Assembly: GCA_963082875.1 (NCBI GenBank)
Contig: OY720100.1
Location: 17,446,591-17,510,590 of the forward strand
Source of the DNA: Corella eumyota
Taxonomy: Eukaryota; Chordata; Ascidiacea; Phlebobranchia; Corellidae
Length of the DNA: 64,000 nucleotides
Direction of reading: 5' to 3'
Shown one piece after another: positions 43,254 through 53,954 of the stretch. The first letter of the stretch is position 1. The number at the start of each line of letters is the position of its first letter. The position numbers and the translations under genes are program-made. The notes beneath the pieces were generated by a model that did not search any database, had not been told where the DNA came from, and was given only the letters and a program-made list of their open reading frames with translations.

Positions 43254-46200
43254 ATGGAGAGTTGTAGTGAAAAGGAAGTAATATCAGCTTTACATGAAAA
43301 TGAAAATATTTTGGAAACTTTGAAGCAATACAACAATTCTGTAAGTTGTTAAGTTAACATTTATGTTTTAAACCCAAAAGACTTATTTTTTAATTGTTTT
43401 GAATTTTAACTTATAGTTAATATTTATTTTTTCAGCACAAACAAATTTTTAAATTAGATCCTGATACTACAACCGACAGACAGGTTTGTTTCAAATTTTA
43501 TATTTTATCATTTTTATTTTTATCCACTGAAATGTAACTTGCAATTGGCTTCATTACATGAGGTCCTGGGTAAAATTCCCAGTGCTTTTGTGCTGTAGAT
43601 TTCTTGAGTAAGGTGCTATAAACAATTAAACTTCTGCTGAGCCAAAAACCTATTAGCAAATTAATTAAAAGTACTAATATCCCAAACTGCCAAAGGCAAC
43701 TCAAGACTGAGTTGGGGTAACTCGAGACTGGTTTGGGGTAACAAATGTTACTCTATGTTTAGGTTGTAAAGTCAACCTTCCCACATCGAGGATAAATAAA
43801 TACATATTAACATTTTTAATTTTAATTTACAGAAAATGATTGAATTACTGATTCCAGAAATTTACAAAAACGAAAACTTGGATTTTTTAAACGAAGCGTT
43901 TGAAATTGTTCGATATTTGTCGCGTGATAAAAATGTTGTCGACAAATATTTTGCAACGAGAAAGTTTGTAGATTGTTTACTCAAACAGGCTTGCTCTTAT
44001 AATAAAGGTGAATAAAAACAGATTATAATTAAATATTATTATATTAACATTGACTAAAATTACTTTAAAAATTAACTTTTTTACCAAATATATTCTCAGC
44101 TATTAAAGAGGTATTTTTTCACAATTAAACCTACTTGTAATCAATGAATTATAAGTTACCAGTTGTGGTCATAAACTAAAGACTTTTAACATTACCCTTC
44201 ATTACTGTTAAGGTGATAATGCAGAGGATAAATTACAATATAGTTCCATAGAAGTAAACTCTTGCAAAGCAATTTGTAATGTGATTTACCTTACCATGGA
44301 TGCACAGGTTAATAATTGGTTTAATATTTAAAATCTTTAAACTTTCACAAATTTTATTTTTAATTTAAAACTATGAATTTTTATTTTAGGGTGTTTGTTG
44401 TCATGGCGATTTTCTTAAAAAAATTGTGACGAATATTAAACAACATTTGAACAGGACTCATGAACAAAATGTGACCTCACTTCGTGCCATCTTTCTGGTG
44501 TCAGCATTGAACAAACAAGGTCGTAACATTCTTGTTAACGAGCACGAAGCTAGATCGGTTGTTATTCAATTCCTTCAACATATTGTTGATCAAAATATCG
44601 ACTCTGATGACAAAAGGTTTGTTTATTTATTATTTTGTAAATCACTTGGTTTTACTACATAAGGTCCTAGGTTTGATCCCCACTGCTTTCATGATGTAGC
44701 ACTCTTAAGTAAGGCACTATAAACAGTATGAGAGCTTTGATTAATTATTAAAAAATATGATCAATAATATCCCAAACTGCTAAAGTAAACTTGAGACTGG
44801 GTCGGGGTAATTGATGTAACTCTATGTTTAGGTTGTAAGTCAACCTTTCCACATTAAGGATAAATAAATACAATAAAATTATTGTTTAATTATATACCCT
44901 AAAATTTATTTTTATTTTAGTGTTCTTATAAAGCTTCCTACTGAGAGTTGTAATATGCTGTGTGAGATTTTAAAAGTTGTCTTCAATTTAAACATGGATT
45001 TAAGGAAGGTCAAAATATATAACCAGGTAAGTATTTTAGCAAATTTCAAATACCATAAAGATAATATAAAAACCTTTGATGTTATTTTATTTATTTTTTA
45101 TATTTATTTATCCTTGATTTGGGGAAGGTTAACTTTACAGCCTAAACATAGAGTAACATTTGTTACTCCAAACCAGTCTTGACTTAGTTTGAGATTTTAT
45201 CTATTATAATTGTCTGATAATTAACCTGCTGATGGTTTGGAGCTTAGCAGGAGTTCATACCATTTACAGCGCCTTACTTAAGGGCGCTACAGCATAAAAG
45301 CAGTGGGTATTGAACCCAGGACTCCTGGTACTAAAGCAAAGTAGTTAACTCAATCAAAGCTCATATTTCATTTGTATTTTTTTTGTAGCAAGAAACAGAA
45401 AATATGAACTCCACTGTACAAATATGCTCCATTATTTTAAACAGTCAACCTGAGGACCCAACCTTAACTGAAGCACTTCACTGTAATACTGGCAATGCTT
45501 TATACAGTGTCCCTCCCCACTGCTTTAATGTTGAGTTGTTTACCCCAATACAACCTGGTTCAAGTGATAACGGGGAAGTTAGGAAAAATATGAAACCCGT
45601 TCAATCTTTGCTGCAGATATTAAAGAATAGAATAATGAACGTAAGTTATTTTGTATTGGATGTTGAATTTCAACGTAATATTAACCAACAATTTGGATTT
45701 TTTATACTCTAAATTCACTTTAAATAATTTATAACTGTCCAATTTGTAATAGAGTAACATGCTTTTAAAATTTAATTTTAAATCCTTATTGATTATATAA
45801 ATACAAAGGCTGTAAATGGATATCTGTTCAAATTAAATATTAAATTATAAATTTTACATATTGGATCATCATGATTAAATTTTAAAATCCTTGTGACAGG
45901 ATAAAGTGACAACTGATATTCTTCAACCACTACTGGCGCTAATGAGCCAACTTTCCAGAATATCTAGGGACATAAGGAAGTATTATAAGAAGGTGAGTAC
46001 TAAAACAAACTATTTAACATGTTGTTTATAGATCAGATTAAAATTATTTTTGAACTGGAATGTTAACTGATCGCATGGTGGTTAGAACTCCTGGCTTTAG
46101 TTCTTGGGTTTGATTCCTTTGCTTTTATGCTGTAGCAATTTGTATAAACTTCAGTCAAGCCAAAACCAATTAGCAGCTTAATTATTGGTTGGTTAAAATC

Positions 46201-47882
46201 AATATTATCCCAAACTGCCACAGGCAACTCAAGACTGTGTCAAGGTAACTGATGTTACTCTATGTTTGGGTTGTGAGGTCGACTTTCCTTCATCAAGGAT
46301 AAATAAATACAAAAAATTAAGATGAATTCAAGTTAGGTTTATAAAATGTTTATAATATTTTAAACTCAACAGGAGGTGATTCCCCCACGCAAAGACTTTA
46401 AACATCGTCCTGAAGATGGGAAAGAATTCAGGAATAAATTAATTAAACTTTTTACCCACAATGACACCGATGTTAAAAGTGCAGCAGCTGACTTCATATT
46501 TGTACTCTGTAAAGAAAATGGTAAGTGTTGTTTATTATTAACTGGGTTTGGTGACCATGCCATAATGTACTATAAAATTTTTATGTAAACATTAATACTT
46601 TTGGCATGTTTTAAATCATTAAATTGATTTTGTCATTTTTTCCCGTCCCATTGTTGTAATATTTATTGTTTATCTTTATATCACTTTCAATAATCCCTGA
46701 AAAATCGAAATAAATACATATAATATAGGTTTTGATTTACCTTTATTTTTGGTAGGCAAATCAAATGTGTATTAAGTAATTTAACTTGTTATAATTTATT
46801 ATTAACAATGATTTATATTCTCAGTTGACAGATTTGTAAAGTACACTGGTTATGGTAACGCTGCAGGGTTGTTGGCAGCAAGAGGGTTACTGGCAGGTGG
46901 GAATGATTATGAGGCAAACTACTCGGAGGATTCAGATTCGGATACTGAGGAATATAAGGAAGCAAGTGAGAGGTAAGTGCTGATGCTTACAGTAAGAATA
47001 CCAAAATATTCATAGAGGTTTTCATGGCACTTCTGCTTTTTCTAAAAGTTTATTGTGGGGAAAAATAATTCTGGTGGCTTCTATATTGTAAGGTTAATTG
47101 GTAAAGCACTTATCGCAATTCTGCTATGTCTAAAAACCTAATGATAAGAAAAATAATACTGCTATAAGCCAATTTTATTTATAAAAATGCTACTTAGCCA
47201 TTTTGGTTAAGTTAAAAAGTAATTTACATAAAATTTGGTCTTAAATATTTATAAAGTTGAACATTTTTTGACCTTATATTATAGCTCCAATTTGTTTTAT
47301 ATTAGAATCAACCCTGTAACAGGTCATGTCCCTCCTGTGGTTAAGAACCCAATGGAAGGAATGAGCGACGAACAGAAAGAATTTCTCGCTGTTCAACTGG
47401 CAAACCAAATATCTAAGTTATCGAGGTGATTAACATTGTACTTATACAGTTAAGCTTTTCATCAAATTTATTTATCTTTGATGTGGAAAGGTCAACTTCA
47501 CAGCATCAACATAGAGTAACATCAGTTACCCTGACCCAGTCTCGAGTTGCCTGTGGCAGTTTGGAGTATTAGAGATTATAATTGCCCTATAATTATGCTG
47601 CTGATAAAGTGCTGGCTTAGCAAAAGTTTACACTCTTCATTGTGCCTTACTTAAGGGTGCTACAGCATGAGAGCATTGGAAAATGAATTCATGACCTTAT
47701 GTAGTGAGACCAATTGTTTTAACCTTTACACTCTATCGTTAATGTTTGCAATGTTTTGTATTTACAGTCATGATGTGATGCAACCGATGTGTGTTGGGGA
47801 GGATGGAAAGTTAGTTTCACTTCACCAGAAGTTTCATGAAGCTCAAGATATTGAATCAGAACATAGCTCAGATTCAGACTAA
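43254..47882 (+). CDS. RIC8: Synembryn / RIC8 G-alpha chaperone and GEF
   Basis: Twelve exons: 43254-43340, 43436-43483, 43833-44007, 44213-44307, 44390-44616, 44921-45026, 45389-45640, 45900-45992, 46373-46520, 46825-46972, 47306-47425, 47768-47882. Together they encode about 537 residues. RIC8 folds and activates heterotrimeric G-alpha subunits in the cytosol. Recognisable family segments are [26 protein letters not shown]-like helices, [57 protein letters not shown], and the acidic [16 protein letters not shown] (the CK2-type acidic patch). After these come [20 protein letters not shown] and a C-terminal acidic tail ending SSDSD. Animals have one or two paralogues (RIC8A/B); a tunicate is expected to have one. 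SINE copies occupy five introns. Confidence 0.93.
43540..43800 (+). repeat. tRNA-derived SINE, head truncated
   Basis: Starts within the head; a 20-bp stretch near 43698-43740 (CTCAAGACTGAGTTGGGGTA) is duplicated. In a RIC8 intron. Confidence 0.8.
44638..44878 (+). repeat. tRNA-derived SINE, head truncated
   Basis: B-box-like GGTTTGATCCCC, body and the ATAAATAAATAC tail. In a RIC8 intron. Confidence 0.82.
45100..45345 (-). repeat. tRNA-derived SINE
   Basis: Minus-strand copy from the TATTTATCCTTGATTTGGGG tail to the B-box region. In a RIC8 intron. Confidence 0.82.
46070..46310 (+). repeat. tRNA-derived SINE, deletion in middle
   Basis: Head (GATCGCATGGTGGTTAGAAC), B-box-like GGGTTTGATTCC, a shortened middle and a complete tail. 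In a RIC8 intron. Confidence 0.82.
46545..46690 (-). repeat. Third repeat family, single arm
   Basis: Reverse orientation (TTTGGTGACCATGCCATAAT to TTGTAATATTTATTGTTTAT), in a RIC8 intron. Confidence 0.75.
47463..47720 (-). repeat. tRNA-derived SINE
   Basis: Minus-strand copy in the last RIC8 intron, tail TTATCTTTGATGTGGAAAGG. It creates a spurious open frame at 47667. Confidence 0.82.
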
Positions 47883-48471
47883 CATTCAGTAGGTTTATTA
47901 TCTTACTACCTACTATAAAACAGGTTTGGCAAACTTACATAAAATTTGGTTTATTTTTCTATGACCTTTTTGGCTTTTGTAAAAGTTAGCAACCCTTGAT
48001 ATAGGGATATTGTTATTAATATTGCAGTGAGTTTTATTCCTATTATGTTAACTGAATTCAAAGCTATGTAAGTAGAACCAATTTAAACTTTTTGTTGTTT
48101 TTGTAATTGACTTTAAATAAGGTTTGAAATTATTGTTTATCTGTGTCCAAGATGGATATTTTGTGCAATACTGTGTTGTTTTGATGTTAAGTCTGTATTA
48201 AATACACAACTATTATGTTTAAAATTTTATTTATTATAAGAAGTTGATACAAAAACACATTTAAAGGGAAAATTCTGGTGTATTCGAAAACCTAAAACTA
48301 ATTGTAAAATTGTCCATTCACAAAACATTAGAAGTTATGGTAAAAATTTAAAATAGAATAACTTGTACATCAGCAAAAGTTAACTTTACTTAGGGTGCTA
48401 TAGAACAACCTTTAAAGAAAGTTCAGTGTTCATCTGGTGCCAACAATATTGTCCAAGTTAAACTTGTTTAT
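47883..48471. other. Convergent 3' ends of RIC8 and SF3B5
   Basis: About 590 bp between two converging stop codons. On the minus strand AATAAA (48226-48231) could end SF3B5. On the plus strand ATTAAA near 48198 could end RIC8. If so, the two transcripts come very close. No gene seen. Confidence 0.4.
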
Positions 48472-48935
48472 TTAATGCATGTTTGGTCGATCTGGAGGTG
48501 GGCCACAAGGCTGAAACATTCGGTCGAGCAAATTAAATCGAACTCGAGCTCGTGCCTCGTTCTCTGCTACTGAGATGTAGTTTAATAAATCATGGTGACC
48601 TGCGATAAGTTTACATCATTAAGATTCTATTTTATTAGGTTTTGTGATTTAGTGAGTTAGGGTTAGGCTTAAAGATCTCTGGTTTGATTCTTACTGCCAC
48701 CAGTTGTAAAATACATAGTAGTGTATGAAGTGATTATACCATGAGACCACGCTGTCGGTCTAATTGTAAAATCATTGTGTGAATAAACATATAACACTTT
48801 ACCAATATAAGAAGAAAGGGTGTCTCGATGCTGATTGGTCATCCACTCCCACTTGGTGGTGTCAGCGTGTCCTGTCCCGACATACTTAGATTGTAAGTGC
48901 TCCATTTGCGAGAAGATATTGTAACGGTCTCCCAT
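48472..48935 (-). CDS. SF3B5: Splicing factor 3B subunit 5 (SF3b10)
   Basis: Two exons on the minus strand, 48935-48803 and 48599-48472, with GT-AG borders, joining to exactly 86 residues, the length of human SF3B5. Exon 1 gives MGDRYNIFSQMEHLQSKYVG and TGHADTTKWEWMTNQHRDTL. Exon 2 continues GHHDLLNYISVAENEARARV then RFNLLDRMFQPCGPPPDRP. The match to human SF3B5 is nearly residue by residue. It is part of the SF3b complex of the U2 snRNP, which binds the branch-point region. The 203-bp intron interrupts the codon for Gly45; the human gene is intronless. Confidence 0.97.
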
Positions 48936-49143
48936 CTTGGATGTTTTACTTTAAACTTAGTTGTAAAGTTTGTAACTTAGTCTAAATACAATCATTAAAC
49001 GGTTAAAAACAGAAAAAATCCAACAAGAATCGATATTAACTGGTAGTTATCTTATATTATTTGGATTTTTGGCTTAGTCGTCTAACTGCTATCCTTAACA
49101 GATTAGTTTTTTATGAATGTTGCTAATAAAACAACGAAACTTG

Positions 49144-49470
49144 GGGTAGTACTAAAATACGGGATGCGGGAAGTTGCGTGGTGCGGGAAATACCGAGGCC
49201 GTATGTAAACGGTAATAAAAAAACACTGAATGCGGAAAAGGACGGACTTTTTATACCCTCCCCTAATCTTCCCTTGTGCTTTATATTCAATTTCGCATCA
49301 TTCCTTGACCTTTAAAGTCAATCCCGCATCACCCCTTAGCCCTTTAGATAAAAACAGCAATCATCCCGCAGAAAAGTACAAAAATTCCGTTCCGTCCCGC
49401 ATTCCGCGAATTTTTGTTAACGTTTACATACGTTCCCGCACTATCCCGCATCCCGTACTTTAGTACTGTC
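49144..49470. mobile_element. Non-autonomous DNA transposon (MITE), 327 bp, 9-bp target duplication
   Basis: The two ends are inverted copies: GGGTAGTACTAAAATACGGG at the left, and the right end read on the minus strand is GACAGTACTAAAGTACGGGA, continuing to match for about 27 bp. A second inverted match lies further in (CGTATGTAAACG on both sides). The element is flanked by a perfect 9-bp direct repeat CGAAACTTG (49135-49143 and 49471-49479). A 9-bp duplication with long terminal inverted repeats suggests a Mutator-like (MULE) MITE. The single open frame inside is not transposase-like. Confidence 0.75.
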
Positions 49471-49479
49471 CGAAACTTG

Positions 49480-50280
49480 CACGAAAATAAAACAAATGTG
49501 ATACGATAAAATTGCGGAAGAAAAAGCGGATTTAATTTTTAAAAATATTTTTGACATTTCGAAAAAGTGAAATATTTTTAATTATTTTTTTATATTTAAC
49601 ATTTATTTTAAGTTAAAATTAATAAATATGTCTTTTTTTGTTTTGACAAAATATTATATTTGAGATTCAATTAAGATAAGGGATTTATATTTTTTCTGCG
49701 CTTTGTTGGCACAATCCGTTCTTTCCGTAGAATTTACGTGTTTCCAAAAATTATTAAAATGATAATAAATAATTAATTATTTAAATTAAGGTTAATTTTA
49801 TGTCAGTTTTTAATAAAAAATAAGTCTAAAACTAATTAAATTATGTTTTTAAAACTGCAATTTATTTTATTTAATAAAACCCTTAAAAAATATATTTTTT
49901 TAAAAATCTAAAAATTTTCGCTTAGGCTAAGCGAGGTCATAACCAAAGTTTTAACCTAGACTTAGGCTGAACTTAATCTTTATTAGGGACCACAAATAGG
50001 ATTATTTTAGGCTTAACCTAGGCTCAAGATTTTGATGTTTAACTTACAGTTGGGGAAGTTTAAATGGGAGGCCTCCCAGCGACAAATGGGAGGCCAAGCA
50101 CTTCTCCGTACGTGGATATTCATTGGTTTTATAAGCGCGTCTGGTCAGCTTGTAGTGCCTTTAGGCCGATGGCTTTGATCGACTGTTCGCTTTTTTGAAT
50201 ATCGGATCACCTACGCTATGGCAGGAACTGTTTTCCCTTAAATTTTGGCACAGTTTTAAAGCTTTAGTCTGTTTTAGTAG
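49480..50280. other. Non-coding, start of a GC-richer repeat region
   Basis: AT-rich up to about 50040. Then comes a GC-richer stretch with GGGAGGCCTCCC (50065-50076) and a second GGGAGGCC at 50091-50098, able to form a hairpin. A similar GGAGGCCTCC inverted repeat occurs near 21306, in another G/T-biased stretch. No gene seen. Confidence 0.4.
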
Positions 50281-50810
50281 TTCGGTCCCTCGCTAGGTTT
50301 TTTGGTAGATGTGTTGCGCTTCAGTCTAAGTAGTTAGGTCGCTTGCTAGATATTTTGGTAGATGTCTTGCGCTTTGGTTTTAGTAGTTAGGTTGCTTGCT
50401 AGGTTTTGTGGTAGATGTGTTGCGCTTCAGTCCCAGTAGTTAGGTCGCTTGCTAGGTTTTTTGGTAGATGTGTTGCGCTTCAGTCCCAGTAGTTAAGCCG
50501 CTTGCTAGTTTTTTTGGTAGATGTCTTGCGCTTTGGTTTTAGTAGTTAGGTTGCTCGCTAGGTTTTTTGGTTGATGTGTTGCGCTTCAGTCCCAGTAGTT
50601 AGGTCGCTTGCTAGGTTTTTTGGTAGATGTGTTACGCTTCAGTCCCAGTAGTTAGGTCGCTTGCTAGGTTTTTTGGTAGATGTGTTGCGCTTGAGTCCCA
50701 GTAGTTAGGTCGCTTGCTAGTTTTTTTGATAGATGTGTTGCGATTTAGTTTTAGTAGTTAGGTTGCTTGCTAGGTTTTTTGGTAGATGTCTTGCGCTTCA
50801 GTCTTCGTAG
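50281..50810. repeat. 53-bp minisatellite, ten units
   Basis: Ten head-to-tail units of exactly 53 bp start at 50281, 50334, 50387, 50440, 50493, 50546, 50599, 50652, 50705 and 50758. The core is GCTAGGTTTTTTGGTAGATG, followed by TGTTGCGCTTCAGTCCCAGTAG. Units 2, 5 and 9 belong to a variant class ending TTTTAGTAG; the unit after each begins TTAGGTTGC rather than TTAGGTCGC. Degenerate continuations lie at 50811-50870, about 51005-51060 and 51190-51235. Confidence 0.93.
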
Positions 50811-51900
50811 TTAAGTTGCCAGTCTTAGTAGTTGGATAGCTCACTAGGTTTTTTGGTAGATGCCTTGCTCTAGTTGTGTGTAAAGTTTGTTATAGACTGA
50901 GTAGAGCTGGTTGGTTAAAGAACTAGCAACCAGACCTTTTTAATCTTAGTTGTCTTAAGGTTGCTAGAAATGTGCACTTTGATAGAAATGTGCACTTTGA
51001 TCATTAGTCTAAGCAGTTACGTCGCTTGCTAGGTTTTTTGGTAGAAGTCTTGCGCTAGTTGTGTGTAAAGTTTAAAGTTAGTTGTGTGTAAAGTTAAAGT
51101 TAGTTTTGTTCGTTATAAACTAAGTAATAGTTGACCATAAAATTTAAAGCTGGTAGGGTATATAGCTTAGTATTTTATTCATCGTTGTTTTTAGGTCGTT
51201 CACTAGTTTTTTGTTAGATGTCTTGAGCTTGTTGTGTGCTTGGATTGTTTGTTTAAGACTGAATATATCTTACCAGTTATGTAGCTTGTTATAAAGCTTA
51301 GCTTGCTCGCTTGCTATAGCTCTTGGTTTTAGAATGTAACGTTAGACTAAAGACATTGATTATATTTAAAGTTTGTATTATAAATAGTTTTTGTTTAATT
51401 CGTAGGTTTCTATTTTTTAACATAAATGTTGCAAAGTAATGAAAATTAGTGTAACTTTTGCTTTCTATAACAATGATTTAGTATATTAATATGTGCATTA
51501 AGTATAGCTATTTATATAATAATTACCCATGTAAGATAACTTATAATTTTTTTTTCCATTGAGCAATAGTGTTTTAATTGTTTTGGGTGTATAGCGTGTA
51601 AGTGTTTTAGGTTAAATATTATGTTTTAAGTTGGTTATTATTAAACAAAATAACAGTTTAGACTAATTATAATGTTTTAAGTGTTTTTAGTTAATATTAA
51701 ACTAAATATTAAGTTTATTTTTGATTAGGTTACTGAAGTATCACCAAAAGGTTATGTTTAGCGTTTTGGTTAGTTTTTTATGTTAATATGTGTGTATACC
51801 GTCAAAAATATTAAATTGTTATCGTTCCGTTTGTACATTCCGCTTTTTTCCGCGAAATATACAAGAATAGAGTTTAAATATACAAGGTTGTTAGCGATCA
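50811..51900. other. Decayed repeat flank and spacer before the lectin cluster
   Basis: G/T-biased DNA with single degenerate minisatellite units and short duplicated pieces (for example TTAGTTGTGTGTAAAGTT, and GAAATGTGCACTTTGAT twice near 50966-51001). At 51820-51880 lies a copy of the short CCGTTTGTA...CCGC repeat also seen in the lectin spacers. No coding region. Confidence 0.45.
51830..51880. repeat. Short spacer repeat (CCGTTTGTA-type), copy near lectin A
   Basis: The string GTTATCGTTCCGTTTGTACA followed by TTCCGCTTTTTTCCGCGA recurs with small changes at about 53103-53155 and 58390-58440, and more weakly at 53610 and 58880. It is a constituent of the lectin intergenic spacers; nature unknown. 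Confidence 0.5.
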
Positions 51901-52050
51901 AATGTTTTTTTAATTACCTTACTTGAAATGTAATTAGATAGTTTCAACAAACATATCATACACCTTGCAAGATTAATTTGTTCGGCACGCCATCAACATT
52001 ACTACCATCACTACATTGTATTTCCATTACCAAGTTAACATAACATATTT

Positions 52051-52773
52051 TTATTGTACAGGTCTCTCGCACAATACACCGTAGAAATAACTTCCGTGGA
52101 TTTCCTTACATAATGTATCATTCCAAAGGCCAATTCTATTTAAACCAACACAATGCTCAACACCATAATCATCAGGTTGCCCTGGCACCCAGTTTGACAA
52201 TGTAAGTGCCTGCCCATCCTCCCAAACCCACGCTCCTTCTAATGCAATGTCAGTTAATCCAATATAGGTGAAATCAAGTAAAGGATCATTTAAAACAACT
52301 CCGTGTATTAAGCTTAAAAAAATGAATAAACATGTTACATCTGCTTGCATTGGGTCACCTTGTTGTGATTAAACATGTGATATTTACATTTAACTAGAAA
52401 CATATCTGCTGTAGTATGGACTTCTCGGGCCGTGAACAGCAATTGAACCACCAATTGCAATACATTGTAACTTAGCATCGGTATAACTGTACATGTTGTA
52501 ACGAACTACGTACTCATACCCATTTCCTGGTCTATAGGCATCTGGCCATTCAGCTGTAATATGGTGTTTGTTAGTTTACGAAATTCTAATCTGGAAAAAA
52601 AAATACTATGTCCAAGGTAATTATTGTTATTTTAACATGTAATTAAGATATATTAAGTTTATAAAGTTTTGAAATAAAAAACATTAGTTACCTCTAGTAC
52701 AAGGACAAATTTGAGCTAATACAAATGGTAGAAGGACAAACAACCCAACAACAAGATTGATTGATGAAATCAT
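52051..52773 (-). CDS. Secreted C-type lectin, copy A (unusual donor site)
   Basis: Three exons on the minus strand: 52773-52692, 52553-52406, 52312-52051. The protein opens with the signal peptide MISSINLVVGLFVLLPFVLA, then QICPC. The CTLD includes EWPDAYRPGNGYEYVVRYN, KLQCIAIGGSIAVHGPRS, YIGLTDIALEGAWVWEDGQA and a QPD triplet (GQPDDYGVEHC). WND and the final Cys (LCERPVQ) follow. In known C-type lectins QPD favours galactose, and with WND binds Ca2+. All four CTLD cysteines are present. The expected donor after exon 2 reads AG|ATATGT where the sister genes have AG|GTGTGT, so splicing of this intron is doubtful. The gene may use another site or be decaying. Confidence 0.75.
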
Positions 52774-52851
52774 ATTTCTTGGATGTTGATATCTTGACCT
52801 GTAAAGATTCTTTTGTTTTTAAACTTTTGGACAATATACCTAAGCCTCCAC

Positions 52852-52858
52852 TTTTATA
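52852..52858 (-). promoter_or_regulatory. TATA box of lectin A
   Basis: TATAAAA on the minus strand about 80 bp upstream of the copy A ATG, at the same relative place as in copies B-E. Confidence 0.55.
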
Positions 52859-52869
52859 GATTTCTAATT

Positions 52870-53827
52870 CGCTTAAACAACCCCAATGTCCAAACCGAAA
52901 AAAAAACGATTGAATAATATCGAGACTAAATAGCGATATTATGTTTTAAAATGAACTTTCTAAATAAATGTCGTTCTAAATTTGTTGGAATGTCGGTTTT
53001 AAAATTTTGGTTTTCGAAAAAATCTTATTTGGTGAATGATTTTCAGTGATATTAACAATTCGATTAATTTTTGTTGTAATGTAGCGGATACCGTAAAAAA
53101 TTAAAAATGTTGTCGTTCCGTTTGTATTTTCCGCTTTTTTTTTTCCGCGAGTTTTCACGTGTTAAGTGCGTTAAACTTTTTTGAGGAAATAATATTAATA
53201 TTTGGTAAAACTGAATCTGTATGATCTTGTATTTGTTATTTAGAAATTGGGAATAATTTAAGAGTTGTGTATTGAGGAAAAAGTTTCAACTTTTCAAATG
53301 CCACAAGGAAAAAGTAAATTTTAAAATGTCTAAGTTAAACTTGTTCCCTTAATGCATATTTGTATTTTTATCTGTCAATTTTTTAAAAAGTTTTACGATT
53401 TGTATTGCTTTTTAGAAGAGCATTCACTTGGTCAATCTAAACTATTATCTTTTATTAAAGATATGTATGTTGATTTATTTTGCAATTAAACTTAATAACA
53501 AGATCCTTTTTCTAGTTGGGTTACTATTGTATTACCGTTAAGTTAGTGTTCTTGTTAGAGTGGTTCTCTATGTTAATATGAGCCGTTAAATTAATAAAAT
53601 GTTATCGTACCGTTTATATGTTTAGCAAAACTTACCCGTGCAATTTAAATAGTTAAAGTATTTGTAATGATCGAATGTTTTCTTATGATTTTACTTAATA
53701 TATTATTATAGAATTTATACACACATTTATACTTTAAACGGTTTTTTATTTTGCCTTATTAATTCAACCACAATTAGTACATTGTATTTTTAATTACCAA
53801 AGTAAACAACCACTAACTTTACATTCA
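52870..53827. repeat. Lectin spacer type I, first copy
   Basis: About 950 bp closely matching 58010-59107, from CCCCAATGTCCAAACCG and the poly-A run after it to the TTTACATTCATTGTACAGG at the lectin exon end. This is one half of a segmental duplication of the lectin cluster. No coding sequence. Confidence 0.75.
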
Positions 53828-53834
53828 TTGTACA

Positions 53835-53954
53835 GGTCTCTCGCACAAAGCAGCGTAGAAACGATTTTCCACAAGTTCAGTACTTGCTATATCATTCCAA
53901 AGGCCCTCTTTAGTAAAACTACCACAATGCCCAACACCATCTTGACTATTAGGA
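53835..53954 (-). pseudogene. Truncated lectin exon 3 relic
   Basis: Read on the minus strand it gives DPNSQDGVGHCGSF, then TKEGLWNDIASTELVENRFY and AALCERPVQ with a stop. It matches the C-terminal half of copy D exon 3. The 5' half of the exon and the other two exons are absent. At about 53955 the sequence switches to GAAATGTAATCAGATAG, which is the 3' flank of the neighbouring lectin genes (compare 56540 and 61541). It is a deletion product of recombination between two tandem lectin genes. Confidence 0.85.

Noticed and set aside
47667-47767. Upstream extension of the last RIC8 exon from an ATG at 47667
   Set aside because: This part is SINE and intron sequence; the acceptor at 47767 joins in phase to the preceding exon (S-R codon split).
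49230-49463. Open frame inside the MITE
   Set aside because: Lies entirely within the inverted-repeat element and shows no transposase or other protein features.
50281-50810. CRISPR-like regular array
   Set aside because: The 53-bp units are contiguous without unique spacers and lie in a eukaryotic genome; it is a minisatellite.
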